Shown here piece by piece: positions 19,356-28,028 of a stretch of DNA of 53,517 nt (within the stretch, counting starts at the first letter, position 1; each line of letters opens with the position of its first letter). Where the stretch lies: positions 27,754-81,270 of the forward strand of contig JAALOD010000003.1 in the NCBI GenBank assembly GCA_013372845.1, read 5' to 3'. Made by a program: the position numbers and the translations under genes. This stretch comes from Candidatus Udaeobacter sp. GTDB lineage: Bacteria; Verrucomicrobiota; Verrucomicrobiia; Chthoniobacterales; UBA10450. A model generated the notes under the pieces. It was not told where the DNA came from. It saw nothing but the letters and a program-made list of their open reading frames with translations, and searched no databases.

Positions 19356-20087
19356 ATGGCAGATACCACAGAATTAGTACCTGAACTTTTGGAAGCTGGT
19401 GTTCATTTTGGACATCAGACGAAGCGTTGGAATCCGAAGATGAAGCCCTTCATCTTTGAGCAGCGCAATCAGATTTACATCATCAATTTGGATGAAACCG
19501 TGCTTCAGCTTCGGCGGGCCACGGAGTTTCTCCAGGAAGTAACGCGCCGTGGAGGCAGGATTTTATTCGTTGGTTGCAAGAAACAGGCACAGGAAGCGAT
19601 AAAAGAGGCTGCGCTTGCTTGTGGTCAATTTTACGTGAATCAGCGTTGGCTGGGCGGCACATTGACCAATCTCACGACCATTCGCAAAAGCATTGGACGG
19701 CTGAGATACATCGAACAGATCGAGCAATCCCCCGAATACAAAAAGATGGGCAAGCAGGAGCTGGCTGCTCTTAATCGTGAAGCGGCAAAGCTTCGGCGCA
19801 ATCTCGACGGGATAATTGAGATGTCGCAATTGCCCGACACGCTTGTGGTAATCGATACGATTCGCGAACAAAACGCCGTGAACGAAGCCCGACGCCTTGG
19901 GATTCCAGTAGTTGCCATCGTGGACACGAACGCAGATCCAGACATCATCGATTACCCAATCGCGGGCAACGATGATGCGATACGAGCCATTCGCGTAATT
20001 TTGCAGAAGCTCGTCGATGCAATTGTCTCGGCTAGCAACGAAGCGCGCATCCGCGAGCAAGTCGAAATGGCTGGCGTCTCAGCGTAA
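19356..20087 (+). CDS. rpsB: 30S ribosomal protein S2
   Basis: The 243-residue product shows the S2 hallmarks: LLEAGVHFGHQTKRWNPKM near the N-terminus, the FVGCKKQAQEAI stretch, FYVNQRWLGGTLTN (signature), and PDTLVVIDTIREQNAVNEARRLGIPVVAIVDTNADPDIIDYPIAGNDDAIRAI. S2 sits on the solvent side of the small subunit and is added late. It is followed by tsf after 73 bp, the near-universal pairing. Confidence 0.97.
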   Translation: MADTTELVPELLEAGVHFGHQTKRWNPKMKPFIFEQRNQIYIINLDETVLQLRRATEFLQEVTRRGGRILFVGCKKQAQEAIKEAALACGQFYVNQRWLGGTLTNLTTIRKSIGRLRYIEQIEQSPEYKKMGKQELAALNREAAKLRRNLDGIIEMSQLPDTLVVIDTIREQNAVNEARRLGIPVVAIVDTNADPDIIDYPIAGNDDAIRAIRVILQKLVDAIVSASNEARIREQVEMAGVSA

Positions 20088-20160
20088 CCAGTCGAGCTGA
20101 TAGCCGATGGTTGATAGTTAATCGACACTGGATTCCACTTTCAACGCTCTAATCACTTTA

Positions 20161-20778
20161 ATGAAAACAACGGCCGAAATTGATCCTCAACTAGTTAAGC
20201 AGCTCCGCGAAAAAACCAACGCGGGGTTTATGGACTGCAAGCGCGCTCTCGTGGAGAGCGGCGGCAATCTGGAGAAAGCGGAGGCGATTTTGCGGACCAA
20301 AGGAATTGCCAGCGCTGGAAAGAAGGCTTCGCGTGCAACGAAAGAAGGTGTCGTTGCTTCTTATATTCACCTGCAAGGGAAAGTTGGCGTGCTCGTAGAG
20401 GTGAATTGTGAGACCGACTTCGTGGCGAGGAACGAGAATTTTCGCGAGTTCGTGAAGGACATCACCCTTCATATTGCAGCGGCCCACCCGCTTTATGTCA
20501 GCCGCGCTGATGTGCCGGGCAATCTTATCGAAGCTGAGCGCGAAATTTACAAGGCCCAGGTCAAGGGCAAACCGGAGAATGTTGCCGACAAAATTGTCGA
20601 AGGAAAACTCGAGAAATTCTACAGCACGGTTTGCTTGCTCGAACAAGGGTTCATTAAAAATCCCGATGCGACCGTCAGGGACTTGCTCAATGGCAAGATT
20701 TCGGAACTGGGTGAAAACATCGTCATCCGCCGTTTCGTTCGCTATCTTGTCGGCGAGGCGCTGCCAAGCGAAGCGTAG
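20161..20778 (+). CDS. tsf: Elongation factor Ts
   Basis: The N-terminal UBA-like domain (VKQLREKTNAGFMDCKRALVESGGNLEKAEAILRTKG) and the core signature VEVNCETDFVARNENF (TDFVAR contacts EF-Tu) identify EF-Ts, the GDP exchange factor of EF-Tu. At 205 residues it is a short form like the roughly 200-residue Thermus type, lacking half of the duplicated core of the 280-residue enterobacterial protein. The frame is intact and the C-terminal region GKISELGENIVIRRFVRY is present. pyrH and frr, frequent next genes, do not follow. Confidence 0.96.
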   Translation: MKTTAEIDPQLVKQLREKTNAGFMDCKRALVESGGNLEKAEAILRTKGIASAGKKASRATKEGVVASYIHLQGKVGVLVEVNCETDFVARNENFREFVKDITLHIAAAHPLYVSRADVPGNLIEAEREIYKAQVKGKPENVADKIVEGKLEKFYSTVCLLEQGFIKNPDATVRDLLNGKISELGENIVIRRFVRYLVGEALPSEA

Positions 20779-20787
20779 GTTTTGTAA

Positions 20788-20811
20788 CGGCATTCGCCGC
20801 AGCGAACGCCG
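20788..20811 (+). terminator. Hairpin downstream of tsf
   Basis: CGGC-A-TTCGC / GCGAA-C-GCCG forms a 9-bp stem with one mismatch and a CGCA loop, starting 10 bp after the tsf stop. No clear U-tract follows, so termination is only suggested. Confidence 0.3.
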
Positions 20812-20888
20812 GATATGAAAATAGGCGCTCGCGAGTCGCTGTACAACGTCGCGTGCAGGTCGCCGATCTGCAGTTAAGTTACAGCGGA

Positions 20889-22616
20889 ATGGGACTGGCC
20901 GAATACAAGCGGAAACGCGACTTCAAGAAAACAGTTGAGCCGGCCGGGGGCAAACCGTTACCGCGAAGAGTCAAAGGGGCGTCGCGTTTTGTTATTCAAA
21001 AACACGCAGCACGCCGTTTGCACTATGACTTTCGCCTGGAGATGGAGGGTGTGCTGAAATCGTGGGCATTACCGAAAGGGCTCCCTTGGAAGCGAGGTGA
21101 GAAACACCTGGCCGTAGAAGTGGAAGATCATCCAATCGAATACGAGCAGTTCGAAGGCATTATTCCCGAGGGGCAATACGGCGGCGGCACCGTGATGGTG
21201 TGGGACTGTGGTAATTATCGCGTCTATGGCGAGCAGCCGGCGAAATCGTTGCGCGAAGGCAAGCTCCATCTCGTTCTCGACGGCGAAAAAGCAAAAGGCG
21301 AATGGACCCTGGTCCGGATTCGGGGTCGTGATGATGCCAAGAATCAGTGGTTGATCCTGAAAACAGGAGATGGCGCGAAGCCGATATCGAAAAAAATGGA
21401 AGACCGTTCGGTGAAAACTGGACGCACCATGCAGCAAATCGCAAAAGATCGCGATGCCCAGTGGGAGTCCGGTCGCGAAGCAGACGAGAGTCCCACATCC
21501 CAATTCAAAGCACGGATTCGTGCCGCATCAAAAAAAAAAGAAAAGGATGAGGTTGTAGGGCAGACGCGTCGCCTGCCGGTCGCGACGCGGGGCAACCCGC
21601 CTCAGGCGGGTCGCCCTACAATGGCAGCCCTGCCAGATTTGCACTCGGCAAAGGCTCGTTTCATCGAACCGATGAAAGCGAAGCTGGTTGAGGAACCACC
21701 AGCGACGGGCGATTGGATTTATGAGCTTAAGTTTGACGGCATCCGCCTGATCGGAGTCAAAAGGGACGACAAAGTTTCACTGCTATCGCGAAATGAAAAC
21801 GAATTGAGTAAGCGATTCCCCGAGATCGTAGAAGCGATAAAAACTTTGCCGGCGCGCGAATGCGTAATCGATGGCGAAGTGGTTGCGCTCGACGAGGAGG
21901 GACGGTCTTCTTTTCAACTGTTGCAAGCGCGCGAGATGGAAGGACGAAAGAGTCCTGTTTATTTTTATGCATTCGATCTACTCCAGCTTGACGGCAAAAG
22001 CCTGCTTTCACTGCCATTGGAGGCGCGCAAGAACGTTCTCGAAAAGCTCTGCGGCGGCGCGGGCGATCCCATTCGTTATTCGGGTGCGATTGGCGGGGAC
22101 GCACAACGGCTGCTCGAAGAAGTGAAGCGACGCGGTCTCGAGGGAATCATCGGCAAACAACGTAACTCTGTTTACGAACCTGGACGCAGAAGCGGTGCGT
22201 GGATCAAGCTTAAATGCGTTAGTGAACAGGAATTCGTCATCGGCGGATACACTCCGCCGCAAGGATCACGCAAATATTTCGGCGCAATTCTGGTTGGCTA
22301 CTATGAGAACAAAAAGCTCGTTTTTGCCGGGAAAGTCGGCACTGGGTTCACTGCAAAATCGTTGTCGATGCTCTACAAGAAATTCCAAAAGGAAGCACGC
22401 GACGATTGCCCGTTTGTCGATTTACCATCAAAGCAAAATGGGCAATGGGTACAGGACATCACGCCCTCGATGATGCGGAAAATGCATTGGGTAAATCCGG
22501 TTTTCGTTTGTGAAATTAAATTCGCCGAGTGGACGCGAGACAAAAAATTGCGTGCGCCGGTCTTCCTCGGGTTGCGGGAAGATAAGAAGCCGGGCGAGGT
22601 TGTCCGGGAGGGTTAA
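20889..22616 (+). CDS. ligD: ATP-dependent DNA ligase, LigD phosphoesterase + ligase domains, no polymerase domain
   Basis: The ATG at 20889 opens with the LigD 3'-phosphoesterase domain: YKRKRDFKKT, FVIQKHAARRLHYDFRLEMEGVLKSWALPKG, GIIPEGQYGGGTVMVWDCG. After a linker, the ligase domain has motif I YELKFDGIRL (nucleotidyl lysine K281), SRNENELSKRFPEI, CVIDGEVVALDEEGRSSFQLL, a YFYAFDLLQLDGKSL strand, GLEGIIGKQRNSVYEPGRRSGAWIKLK and an OB-fold domain. The linker holds a 69-bp in-frame palindromic repeat (21553-21621). LigD joins double-strand breaks with Ku. Its usual polymerase domain is a separate gene at 34158..35075. Ku is not in the window. Confidence 0.92.
   Translation: MGLAEYKRKRDFKKTVEPAGGKPLPRRVKGASRFVIQKHAARRLHYDFRLEMEGVLKSWALPKGLPWKRGEKHLAVEVEDHPIEYEQFEGIIPEGQYGGGTVMVWDCGNYRVYGEQPAKSLREGKLHLVLDGEKAKGEWTLVRIRGRDDAKNQWLILKTGDGAKPISKKMEDRSVKTGRTMQQIAKDRDAQWESGREADESPTSQFKARIRAASKKKEKDEVVGQTRRLPVATRGNPPQAGRPTMAALPDLHSAKARFIEPMKAKLVEEPPATGDWIYELKFDGIRLIGVKRDDKVSLLSRNENELSKRFPEIVEAIKTLPARECVIDGEVVALDEEGRSSFQLLQAREMEGRKSPVYFYAFDLLQLDGKSLLSLPLEARKNVLEKLCGGAGDPIRYSGAIGGDAQRLLEEVKRRGLEGIIGKQRNSVYEPGRRSGAWIKLKCVSEQEFVIGGYTPPQGSRKYFGAILVGYYENKKLVFAGKVGTGFTAKSLSMLYKKFQKEARDDCPFVDLPSKQNGQWVQDITPSMMRKMHWVNPVFVCEIKFAEWTRDKKLRAPVFLGLREDKKPGEVVREG
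21553..21621 (+). repeat. Palindromic repeat, TTGTAGGG family (copy 2), in frame inside ligD
   Basis: Outer arms TTGTAGGGC (21553-21561) and GCCCTACAA (21613-21621) pair perfectly over 9 bp. Between them are two perfect hairpins: CGCGTCGC/GCGACGCG (21565-21572 with 21582-21589) and ACCCGCC/GGCGGGT (21595-21601 with 21605-21611). The whole is a tidy three-way junction. Its length, 69 bp, is 23 codons, so the ligase frame is kept; the encoded stretch is rich in Arg, Pro and Gly. Confidence 0.85.
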
Positions 22617-22700
22617 GGGGTAGTGGACGGGTAGCCTTGACCTGCCAGGGCTGGCGCGGGAATTTTCGATAGTTCTTTTTAGGGAGGGTTTGGGATTTTT

Positions 22701-23756
22701 ATGCGAATCGCTCAGGTCGCGCCGCTTTACGAAAGCGTTCCGCCGAAATATTACGGAGGAACCGAACGGGTGGTGTCGTACCTCACCGAGGAATTGGTTC
22801 GCCAGGGTCACGAGGTGACCCTCTTTGCAAGCGGAGATTCGGAAACCAAGGCTCGACTCGTCGCGGCATGCCGGCGTTCATTGCGTCTCGACAAGCACTG
22901 CATAGATCAACTGGCGCACCACAGTGTCATGCTTGAACGAGTATTCCAACAGGCCTCAGAATTCGATATCGTCCATTTTCACGTTGACTATCTGCACTTT
23001 TCCATGAGTCGCCGTCAGCAGATAACACATGTGACGACGTTGCACGGGCGGCTCGATATTCCGGACCTTTTTCCTCTCTACCAGGAGTTTCGAGACATGC
23101 CGGTTATCTCGATCTCGAATGTACAGAGAGAGCCTTTACCCTGGGCAAACTGGCAGGCCACCGTTTATCACGGATTGCCGGCTGACCTGTATCGGTTCCG
23201 AGCCCAGCCGGGAAGTTATCTTGCCTTTCTGGGGCGGATTTCGCCTGAAAAACGGGTGGACCGGGCAATCGAAATTGCCAAGCGGGTCCAGATTCCGCTT
23301 AAAATTGCTGCCAAAGTAGATCGCGTGGACAAGAAGTATTTCAAAAGCGCGATCGAGCCATTACTCTGTGACTCGCTGGTCGAGGTTGTCGGCGAGATCG
23401 GCGACAGCGAGAAGGATGAGTTCCTGGGAAACGCTTATGCTCTGCTGTTGCCTATCGACTGGCCAGAGCCATTTGGGCTGGTGATGATTGAAGCCATGGC
23501 CTGCGGCACGCCGGTGATCGCGTACTGCGGAGGAGCAGTCCCCGAGATAATGGAAGAAGGTCATACCGGCTTCATCGTAGAAGAACTGGAAGGTGCGGTA
23601 GAAGCAGCGCGCCGGATTCCGAAGCTCAGCCGAAAACGTTGTCGGGAAGTCTTCGAGCGGCGCTTCACTGCCACTCGAATGGCCAATGACTACCTGCGGG
23701 TGTACGAGCGGTTAATTAATCGCAACCAAGACGAGCCGTTGGAGGCGCGCGCATAA
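22701..23756 (+). CDS. Glycosyltransferase family 4
   Basis: The 351-residue product opens with a GT-B N-terminal Rossmann domain (MRIAQVAPLYESVPPKYYGGTERVVSYLTEELVRQGHEVTLFASGDS) and has the donor-binding domain with AFLGRISPEKRVDRAIEIAKR and EPFGLVMIEAMACGTPVIAYCGGAVPEIMEEGHTGFIV, the E-x7-E nucleotide-sugar motif of GT4 retaining enzymes. No signal peptide, so cytosolic. A purine-rich AGGGAGG (22681-22687) lies 13 nt upstream of the ATG. Its stop overlaps the start of the next gene (TAATG), so the two are translationally coupled; a joint role in alpha-glucan or osmolyte sugar metabolism is likely but the sugar is unknown. Confidence 0.92.
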   Translation: MRIAQVAPLYESVPPKYYGGTERVVSYLTEELVRQGHEVTLFASGDSETKARLVAACRRSLRLDKHCIDQLAHHSVMLERVFQQASEFDIVHFHVDYLHFSMSRRQQITHVTTLHGRLDIPDLFPLYQEFRDMPVISISNVQREPLPWANWQATVYHGLPADLYRFRAQPGSYLAFLGRISPEKRVDRAIEIAKRVQIPLKIAAKVDRVDKKYFKSAIEPLLCDSLVEVVGEIGDSEKDEFLGNAYALLLPIDWPEPFGLVMIEAMACGTPVIAYCGGAVPEIMEEGHTGFIVEELEGAVEAARRIPKLSRKRCREVFERRFTATRMANDYLRVYERLINRNQDEPLEARA

Positions 23757-25933
23757 TGGCTAAGGAAGTCATTCGCATCCGGGACGAGTTTTACATTCGC
23801 TCGTCGTCTCATCGCATCGACGTCCGCACCCGGGTTCTGAAGCAAGGAGATACGTTCGCGGTCTTCGACCGATTCGGCGACATCGAGCCATTCGGCACTG
23901 GTGAGCTTGGGGTATACTACCAAGATACTCGATTCTTGTGCCGGCTGACTCTAATGCTGGGAAAGGATCGTCCTCTTTTGCTGAGCTCTACCATTCGAGA
24001 GGACAACGCCGTTCTGGCGGTGGATGCCACCAACGCCGATGTGTGGCGCAATGGCGAGATAGTAATTCTCCAGGGAACACTCCACGTCTTCCGTTCAAAG
24101 ATACTCTGGGAGAAAACATGTCACGAGCGACTTCGAATCCATAACTACGGGCGTACGGCTGTTGAATTTTCGTTCTCAGTCGAATTCGATGCTGATTTCG
24201 CTGACATCTTCGAGGTGCGAGGTGTTAGGCGGGAACGCCGCGGCCAGCGGATACCGACACAGCTTGTTCAGGATGGGCTGGTGCTCGCGTATCATGGATT
24301 GGATGACTGTATCCGCCGGACGCGAATCGTCTTCGATCCGCCACCCACGCGGTTGAGCGAGTCAGCGGCCACCTACCAAATTCGGTTGGGACCCGGCGAG
24401 GCGGCCAGTTACCGCTGGGCGATTCTCTGCGAAGTCGGTGCCGATTCCCAGTGCGAGGTCAAGCCTTGTTACGAAAAGGTCGTCCAGGAGGCGGCGAGCG
24501 CGCTGGAATCGGCACACGTGCGAGAGCCTCAGATTTTTGCGTCAAACGAACAGTTCAATGATTGGCTGAATCGCTCCATTGCCGATCTCCATATGATGCG
24601 GACCGAAACCTCGTATGGACCGTATCCTTACGCTGGCGTTCCCTGGTTCAGCACGGAATTCGGACGAGACGGAATTATTACCGCGCTCCAGTGCATGTCG
24701 TTTGATCCCAGTCTCGCGCGCGGTGTCCTCGCGTACCTGGCTGCTACGCAAGCGGACACGGAGAATCCCGCGCAAGATGCGCAACCGGGCAAGGTGCTGC
24801 ACGAGACACGCGCCGGCGAGATGGCTGCATTAGGCGAAGTTCCGTTCAAGCGTTACTACGGCACCATTGACGCAACACCACTTTTCATCATGCTTGCCGG
24901 TGCGTACTACACGCGTACGGGGGACCGCGCGTTCGTTGAGTCTATTTGGCCGAACGTCGAGCGCGCGCTGGCATGGATCGATCATTATGGCGACGTCGAT
25001 GGCGACGGCTTCGTGGAATATGCTCGCAGGTCGAAACTCGGTCTCATCCATCAAGGTTGGAAGGACTCTCACGATGCGATTTTCCACGCCGACGGCACGT
25101 CCGCTGAAGGACCAATCGCTCTGTGCGAAGTGCAAGGCTACGTTTACGCTGCCAAGGTGGCGGCGGCCAAATTGGCTAAGCTCTTCGGCGATGATGCACA
25201 GGCGCGCGATTTGTCGAAGCAGGCGAAAACCCTGTCCCGACGATTCGAAGAGACCTTCTGGTGTGACGAACTTTCCACATACGCGCTTGCGCTCGATGGC
25301 AGAAAGCAACCCTGCAAGGTGCGAACGTCGAACGCAGGCCACTGTCTTTTTGCTGGTATCGCTACCCAGGAGCATGCCCGTCGCGTGGCGGCGACGCTCA
25401 CAGATGAAGCATCCTTCTCCGGTTGGGGAATTCGGACGGTCGCTACGAGCGAGGCGCGTTACAATCCGATGTCGTATCACAACGGATCCGTCTGGCCACA
25501 TGACAACTCGTTAATCGCCGCCGGGTTCGCACGCTATGACCTTAGGGAATCGACAGCGACCGTCCTTGCCGGCTTGCTCGATGCGAGCCTGTTTCTCGAT
25601 CTGCATCGTCTCCCCGAACTGTTTTGCGGTTTTCCGAGACGTCCTGGCGAGGCGCCGACGCTTTATCCTGTAGCGTGTGCTCCGCAATCCTGGGCATCGG
25701 GCGCGGTGTTTCTTCTGCTCGAAGCTTGCCTGGGCCTGAACGTGTCGGCTCCGGAACGAAGGGTGACGTTCTCAAAGCCAATCTTACCACGTTTCCTCCA
25801 GCAGGTGACGATCCGCGGATTGAAGGTAGGAGACGCGCGCGTGGATCTTTTGCTGACCAGACACGACGAAGGCGATGTAGGCGTCAATGTCCTACACCGC
25901 GAGGGAGCGCTGGACGTCGTTGTCCTCAAGTAG
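23756..25933 (+). CDS. Glycogen-debranching-type glucosidase (amylo-alpha-1,6-glucosidase family)
   Basis: The 725-residue protein has an N-terminal beta-sandwich typical of GDE_N_bis domains (FAVFDRFGDIEPFGTGELGVYYQDTRFLCRLTLML) and a central (alpha/alpha)6 barrel with PWFSTEFGRDGIITALQCM, TRAGEMAALGEVPFKRYYGTIDATPLFIML, GWKDSHDAI and CEVQGYVYAAKVAAAKL, then GWGIRTVATSEARYNPMSYHNGSVWPHDNSLIAAGF. The acidic residues in these motifs are the likely catalytic pair of clan GH-G-like glucosidases. It has no signal peptide. Such enzymes hydrolyse alpha-1,6 branch points or alpha-glucosides; exact substrate is open. Coupled to the GT4 gene by a 1-bp overlap. Confidence 0.88.
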   Translation: MAKEVIRIRDEFYIRSSSHRIDVRTRVLKQGDTFAVFDRFGDIEPFGTGELGVYYQDTRFLCRLTLMLGKDRPLLLSSTIREDNAVLAVDATNADVWRNGEIVILQGTLHVFRSKILWEKTCHERLRIHNYGRTAVEFSFSVEFDADFADIFEVRGVRRERRGQRIPTQLVQDGLVLAYHGLDDCIRRTRIVFDPPPTRLSESAATYQIRLGPGEAASYRWAILCEVGADSQCEVKPCYEKVVQEAASALESAHVREPQIFASNEQFNDWLNRSIADLHMMRTETSYGPYPYAGVPWFSTEFGRDGIITALQCMSFDPSLARGVLAYLAATQADTENPAQDAQPGKVLHETRAGEMAALGEVPFKRYYGTIDATPLFIMLAGAYYTRTGDRAFVESIWPNVERALAWIDHYGDVDGDGFVEYARRSKLGLIHQGWKDSHDAIFHADGTSAEGPIALCEVQGYVYAAKVAAAKLAKLFGDDAQARDLSKQAKTLSRRFEETFWCDELSTYALALDGRKQPCKVRTSNAGHCLFAGIATQEHARRVAATLTDEASFSGWGIRTVATSEARYNPMSYHNGSVWPHDNSLIAAGFARYDLRESTATVLAGLLDASLFLDLHRLPELFCGFPRRPGEAPTLYPVACAPQSWASGAVFLLLEACLGLNVSAPERRVTFSKPILPRFLQQVTIRGLKVGDARVDLLLTRHDEGDVGVNVLHREGALDVVVLK

Positions 25934-25980
25934 TCGCGTTTTTGAATTGCGCTTGTTCGCAGAACGCACGCAAATATGGT

Positions 25981-26310
25981 GTGCAAGTGAAAGCAAAGGT
26001 CATCGTCATGCCGAAGGCTGCGGTGCTCGATCCTCAGGGTAATGCGGTGCGTGATGCCATGCAGCACCTGGGGATGCCGGAAGTCCGCAGTGTTAGAATC
26101 GGGAAATACATGGAGATCGATATCGATGGGCAAAACAGTGATCTCGATAAGCGATTGCGCGGTCTCTGTCGCGATTTGCTGTCGAATCCAGTGATTGAAG
26201 ACTACGAACTGCAAGACGTTGGTGTGGGAGATCGGGAGAAAACGCCTAACACTGAAGGTCCAACGTCGAGGGCTCAATTAAAGAAGCCAAAGACGAAGAA
26301 GCCGAGATGA
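25981..26310 (+). CDS. purS: Phosphoribosylformylglycinamidine synthase subunit PurS
   Basis: The GTG at 25981 (VQVKAKVIVMPKAAVLDPQGNAV) gives 109 residues; GTG 25987 is an alternative. PurS hallmarks are VxxxKxxLDPQGxAV and the RxGKYxEIxI strand (RIGKYMEIDI), followed by LCRDLLSNPVIEDYEL. PurS bridges PurL and PurQ in the FGAR amidotransferase that makes FGAM in purine synthesis. A basic tail of about 25 residues (PNTEGPTSRAQLKKPKTKKPR) extends beyond the usual 80-residue core. It is followed within an ATGA overlap by the Pmp3 gene, and purQ comes next. Confidence 0.92.
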   Translation: MQVKAKVIVMPKAAVLDPQGNAVRDAMQHLGMPEVRSVRIGKYMEIDIDGQNSDLDKRLRGLCRDLLSNPVIEDYELQDVGVGDREKTPNTEGPTSRAQLKKPKTKKPR

Positions 26311-26489
26311 AAGCGCTGCGATATTTTTTCTGCGTTGTGTTGCCACCCCTTGCAGTGCTTTTGACAGGTCGAATCGCCAGTTTTTTTCTCAGCCTCATTT
26401 TAACCTTACTGGGTTGGATTCCGGGGGTTATTCACGCGTGCCTGGTCGTCAATGATTATCACGCAGAGCAGCGTGCCGCCGCGCGCTGA
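26307..26489 (+). CDS. YqaE/Pmp3 family small membrane protein
   Basis: This 60-residue protein has two hydrophobic helices and the family pattern: an early FCVVLPPLAVLL stretch, then FFLSLILTLLGWIPGVIHACLVV (family LTxLGWxPGxIHAxxxV). Pmp3/UPF0057 proteins affect membrane potential and salt or cold tolerance in other organisms. The start overlaps the purS stop as ATGA and the stop lies 7 bp before the purQ ATG, so it sits inside the purine operon. Why it is there is not obvious. Confidence 0.88.
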   Translation: MKALRYFFCVVLPPLAVLLTGRIASFFLSLILTLLGWIPGVIHACLVVNDYHAEQRAAAR

Positions 26490-26496
26490 AACCGAG

Positions 26497-27231
26497 ATGA
26501 GATTCGCGGTTATTCAGTTCCCCGGCTCAAATTGCGATCAGGATTGCCTCGCGGCGATCAATGGACTCGACGGATTGCACGCCGAGTACGTCTGGCACAA
26601 GGAAACCTCGCTGGACGATTTTGACGCAGTTGTGTTGCCCGGTGGATTTGCTTACGGCGATTACCTGCGCTGCGGCGCTATTGCGCGTTTTTCGCCGATC
26701 ATGAAAGCGGTCATTCGTGATGCGCACGCCGGCAAGCTCGTTCTCGGGACGTGTAACGGGTTTCAGGTTTTGTGCGAAGCCGGCCTGTTGCCGGGTGCGC
26801 TGGTTCGAAATCGTTCGCTGCGTTTCGTATGCGACATGGTTACGACTCGCGTCGAAGTCGATGACTCGCCATTCACACACGGTTGTCCGAAGGGTTCACT
26901 TCTTCGATTGCCAGTGGCGCACGGCGAAGGCTGTTTTTTTGCGGACGCGGCGACGTTGCAAGAGCTCAACGCAAATCAACAAGTGATTCTGCGCTACTCC
27001 GATAGCGAGGGTCGCGTTGTGCCGGAAGCAAATCCAAATGGGTCGATTGAAAACATCGCCGGTATCTGCAATCGCGAGCGAAACGTCTTCGGACTCATGC
27101 CTCATCCTGATCGCGCGTCAGACGCGCGGCTTGGCAGTATGGATGGTGCGAAGATCTTCCGGTCAATGGTGCAAACCATCAGCGCGAATGGTGCGACCGA
27201 GAGATCGGAGCATGTGAAGCGCGTCGCGTGA
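26497..27231 (+). CDS. purQ: Phosphoribosylformylglycinamidine synthase subunit PurQ (glutaminase)
   Basis: The ATG at 26497 begins the class I glutamine amidotransferase: [15 protein letters not shown], then [24 protein letters not shown], the nucleophile cysteine in [21 protein letters not shown] (near residue 86), and the catalytic His in GLMPHPDRA. The 244-residue length is typical or slightly long. PurQ releases ammonia from glutamine for PurL. The stop overlaps the GTG of bioD. purL is not in the window. Confidence 0.95.
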   Translation: MRFAVIQFPGSNCDQDCLAAINGLDGLHAEYVWHKETSLDDFDAVVLPGGFAYGDYLRCGAIARFSPIMKAVIRDAHAGKLVLGTCNGFQVLCEAGLLPGALVRNRSLRFVCDMVTTRVEVDDSPFTHGCPKGSLLRLPVAHGEGCFFADAATLQELNANQQVILRYSDSEGRVVPEANPNGSIENIAGICNRERNVFGLMPHPDRASDARLGSMDGAKIFRSMVQTISANGATERSEHVKRVA

Positions 27232-27878
27232 GTCTCTTTATCACCGGGACGGATACGGGTGTAGGCAAGACCTATACCGCGGCCCGACTTTTGCATTTGT
27301 TGCGGGCATCGGGCACGTCCTGTGCCGGGATGAAACCGATCTGCTGTGGAGACCGTCGAGATGCAGAATTTCTACTGGCGGCTGGTAGTGACGGCTTGAC
27401 GATCGACGACATTAATCCGGTTTGGTTGAAAACGCCTGCAGCACCCTTCGTTGGTAGCCTGATGGAGAAAGTGGACATCGATATCGATCATATCCTCGCT
27501 GCCTTTCATTCTCTTCAGAACCGGGTTGAACACGTCGTCGTGGAAGGGACAGGCGGCTGGATGGTGCCGATTCATCGCAATTATTTCGTCAGCGATCTGG
27601 CTGCTGCGATGAAGGTGCCGGTCCTGGCGGTTGCATACAACCGGCTCGGTTGCCTGAATCACGCGGTTCTCACTGTGCAAAACATTCGCGGCCACGGATT
27701 GCGCTGTGTAGGGCTTGTATTAAATAGCGCTCAGGAAACAGGCGACATAGCCGCTCTGACCAATGCGGATATTCTCAAGAAAATTCTCGACGTTCCTTTG
27801 CTTTGCGGACTAGGGGAAAACCTTACCGAATTGCCCGCTGATTGGCGATTCATGTTTGATTCGACGTTCGGCTCGTAG
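27228..27878 (+). CDS. bioD: Dethiobiotin synthetase
   Basis: Starting at GTG 27228 (GTGA overlap with purQ), the 216-residue product begins LFITGTDTGVGKTYTAARLL, the BioD P-loop GTDTGVGKT, and has MKPICCGDRRDAEFL, VEGTGGWMVPI (BioD signature) and PVLAVAYNRLGCLNHAVLTVQNI. BioD closes the ureido ring of dethiobiotin from DAPA, CO2 and ATP. No other biotin gene is near. GTG and the overlap suggest it is co-transcribed with the purine genes. Confidence 0.92.
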   Translation: MSLFITGTDTGVGKTYTAARLLHLLRASGTSCAGMKPICCGDRRDAEFLLAAGSDGLTIDDINPVWLKTPAAPFVGSLMEKVDIDIDHILAAFHSLQNRVEHVVVEGTGGWMVPIHRNYFVSDLAAAMKVPVLAVAYNRLGCLNHAVLTVQNIRGHGLRCVGLVLNSAQETGDIAALTNADILKKILDVPLLCGLGENLTELPADWRFMFDSTFGS

Positions 27879-27890
27879 CGTGTCACGTCG

Positions 27891-27935
27891 ATACAGGGTT
27901 GTAAAAAAACTGAACACATTTCGCGGGCCCTGTAT
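27891..27935 (+). promoter_or_regulatory. Inverted repeat ahead of the SRPBCC-like gene
   Basis: ATACAGGG (27891-27898) and CCCTGTAT (27928-27935) are exact inverted copies spaced by 29 bp; flanking TCG / CGA extend the match with one bulged base. It could be a transcript hairpin after bioD or an operator for the following gene. Confidence 0.3.
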
Positions 27936-28028
27936 GCGATCCCACTAGGAAAACGAGAATGGCATCCCTGTTGCTGCCTTTATGCACAACAAACGCTTAT
28001 TTTTATGCTCTTACAAAAAACCTTACAC

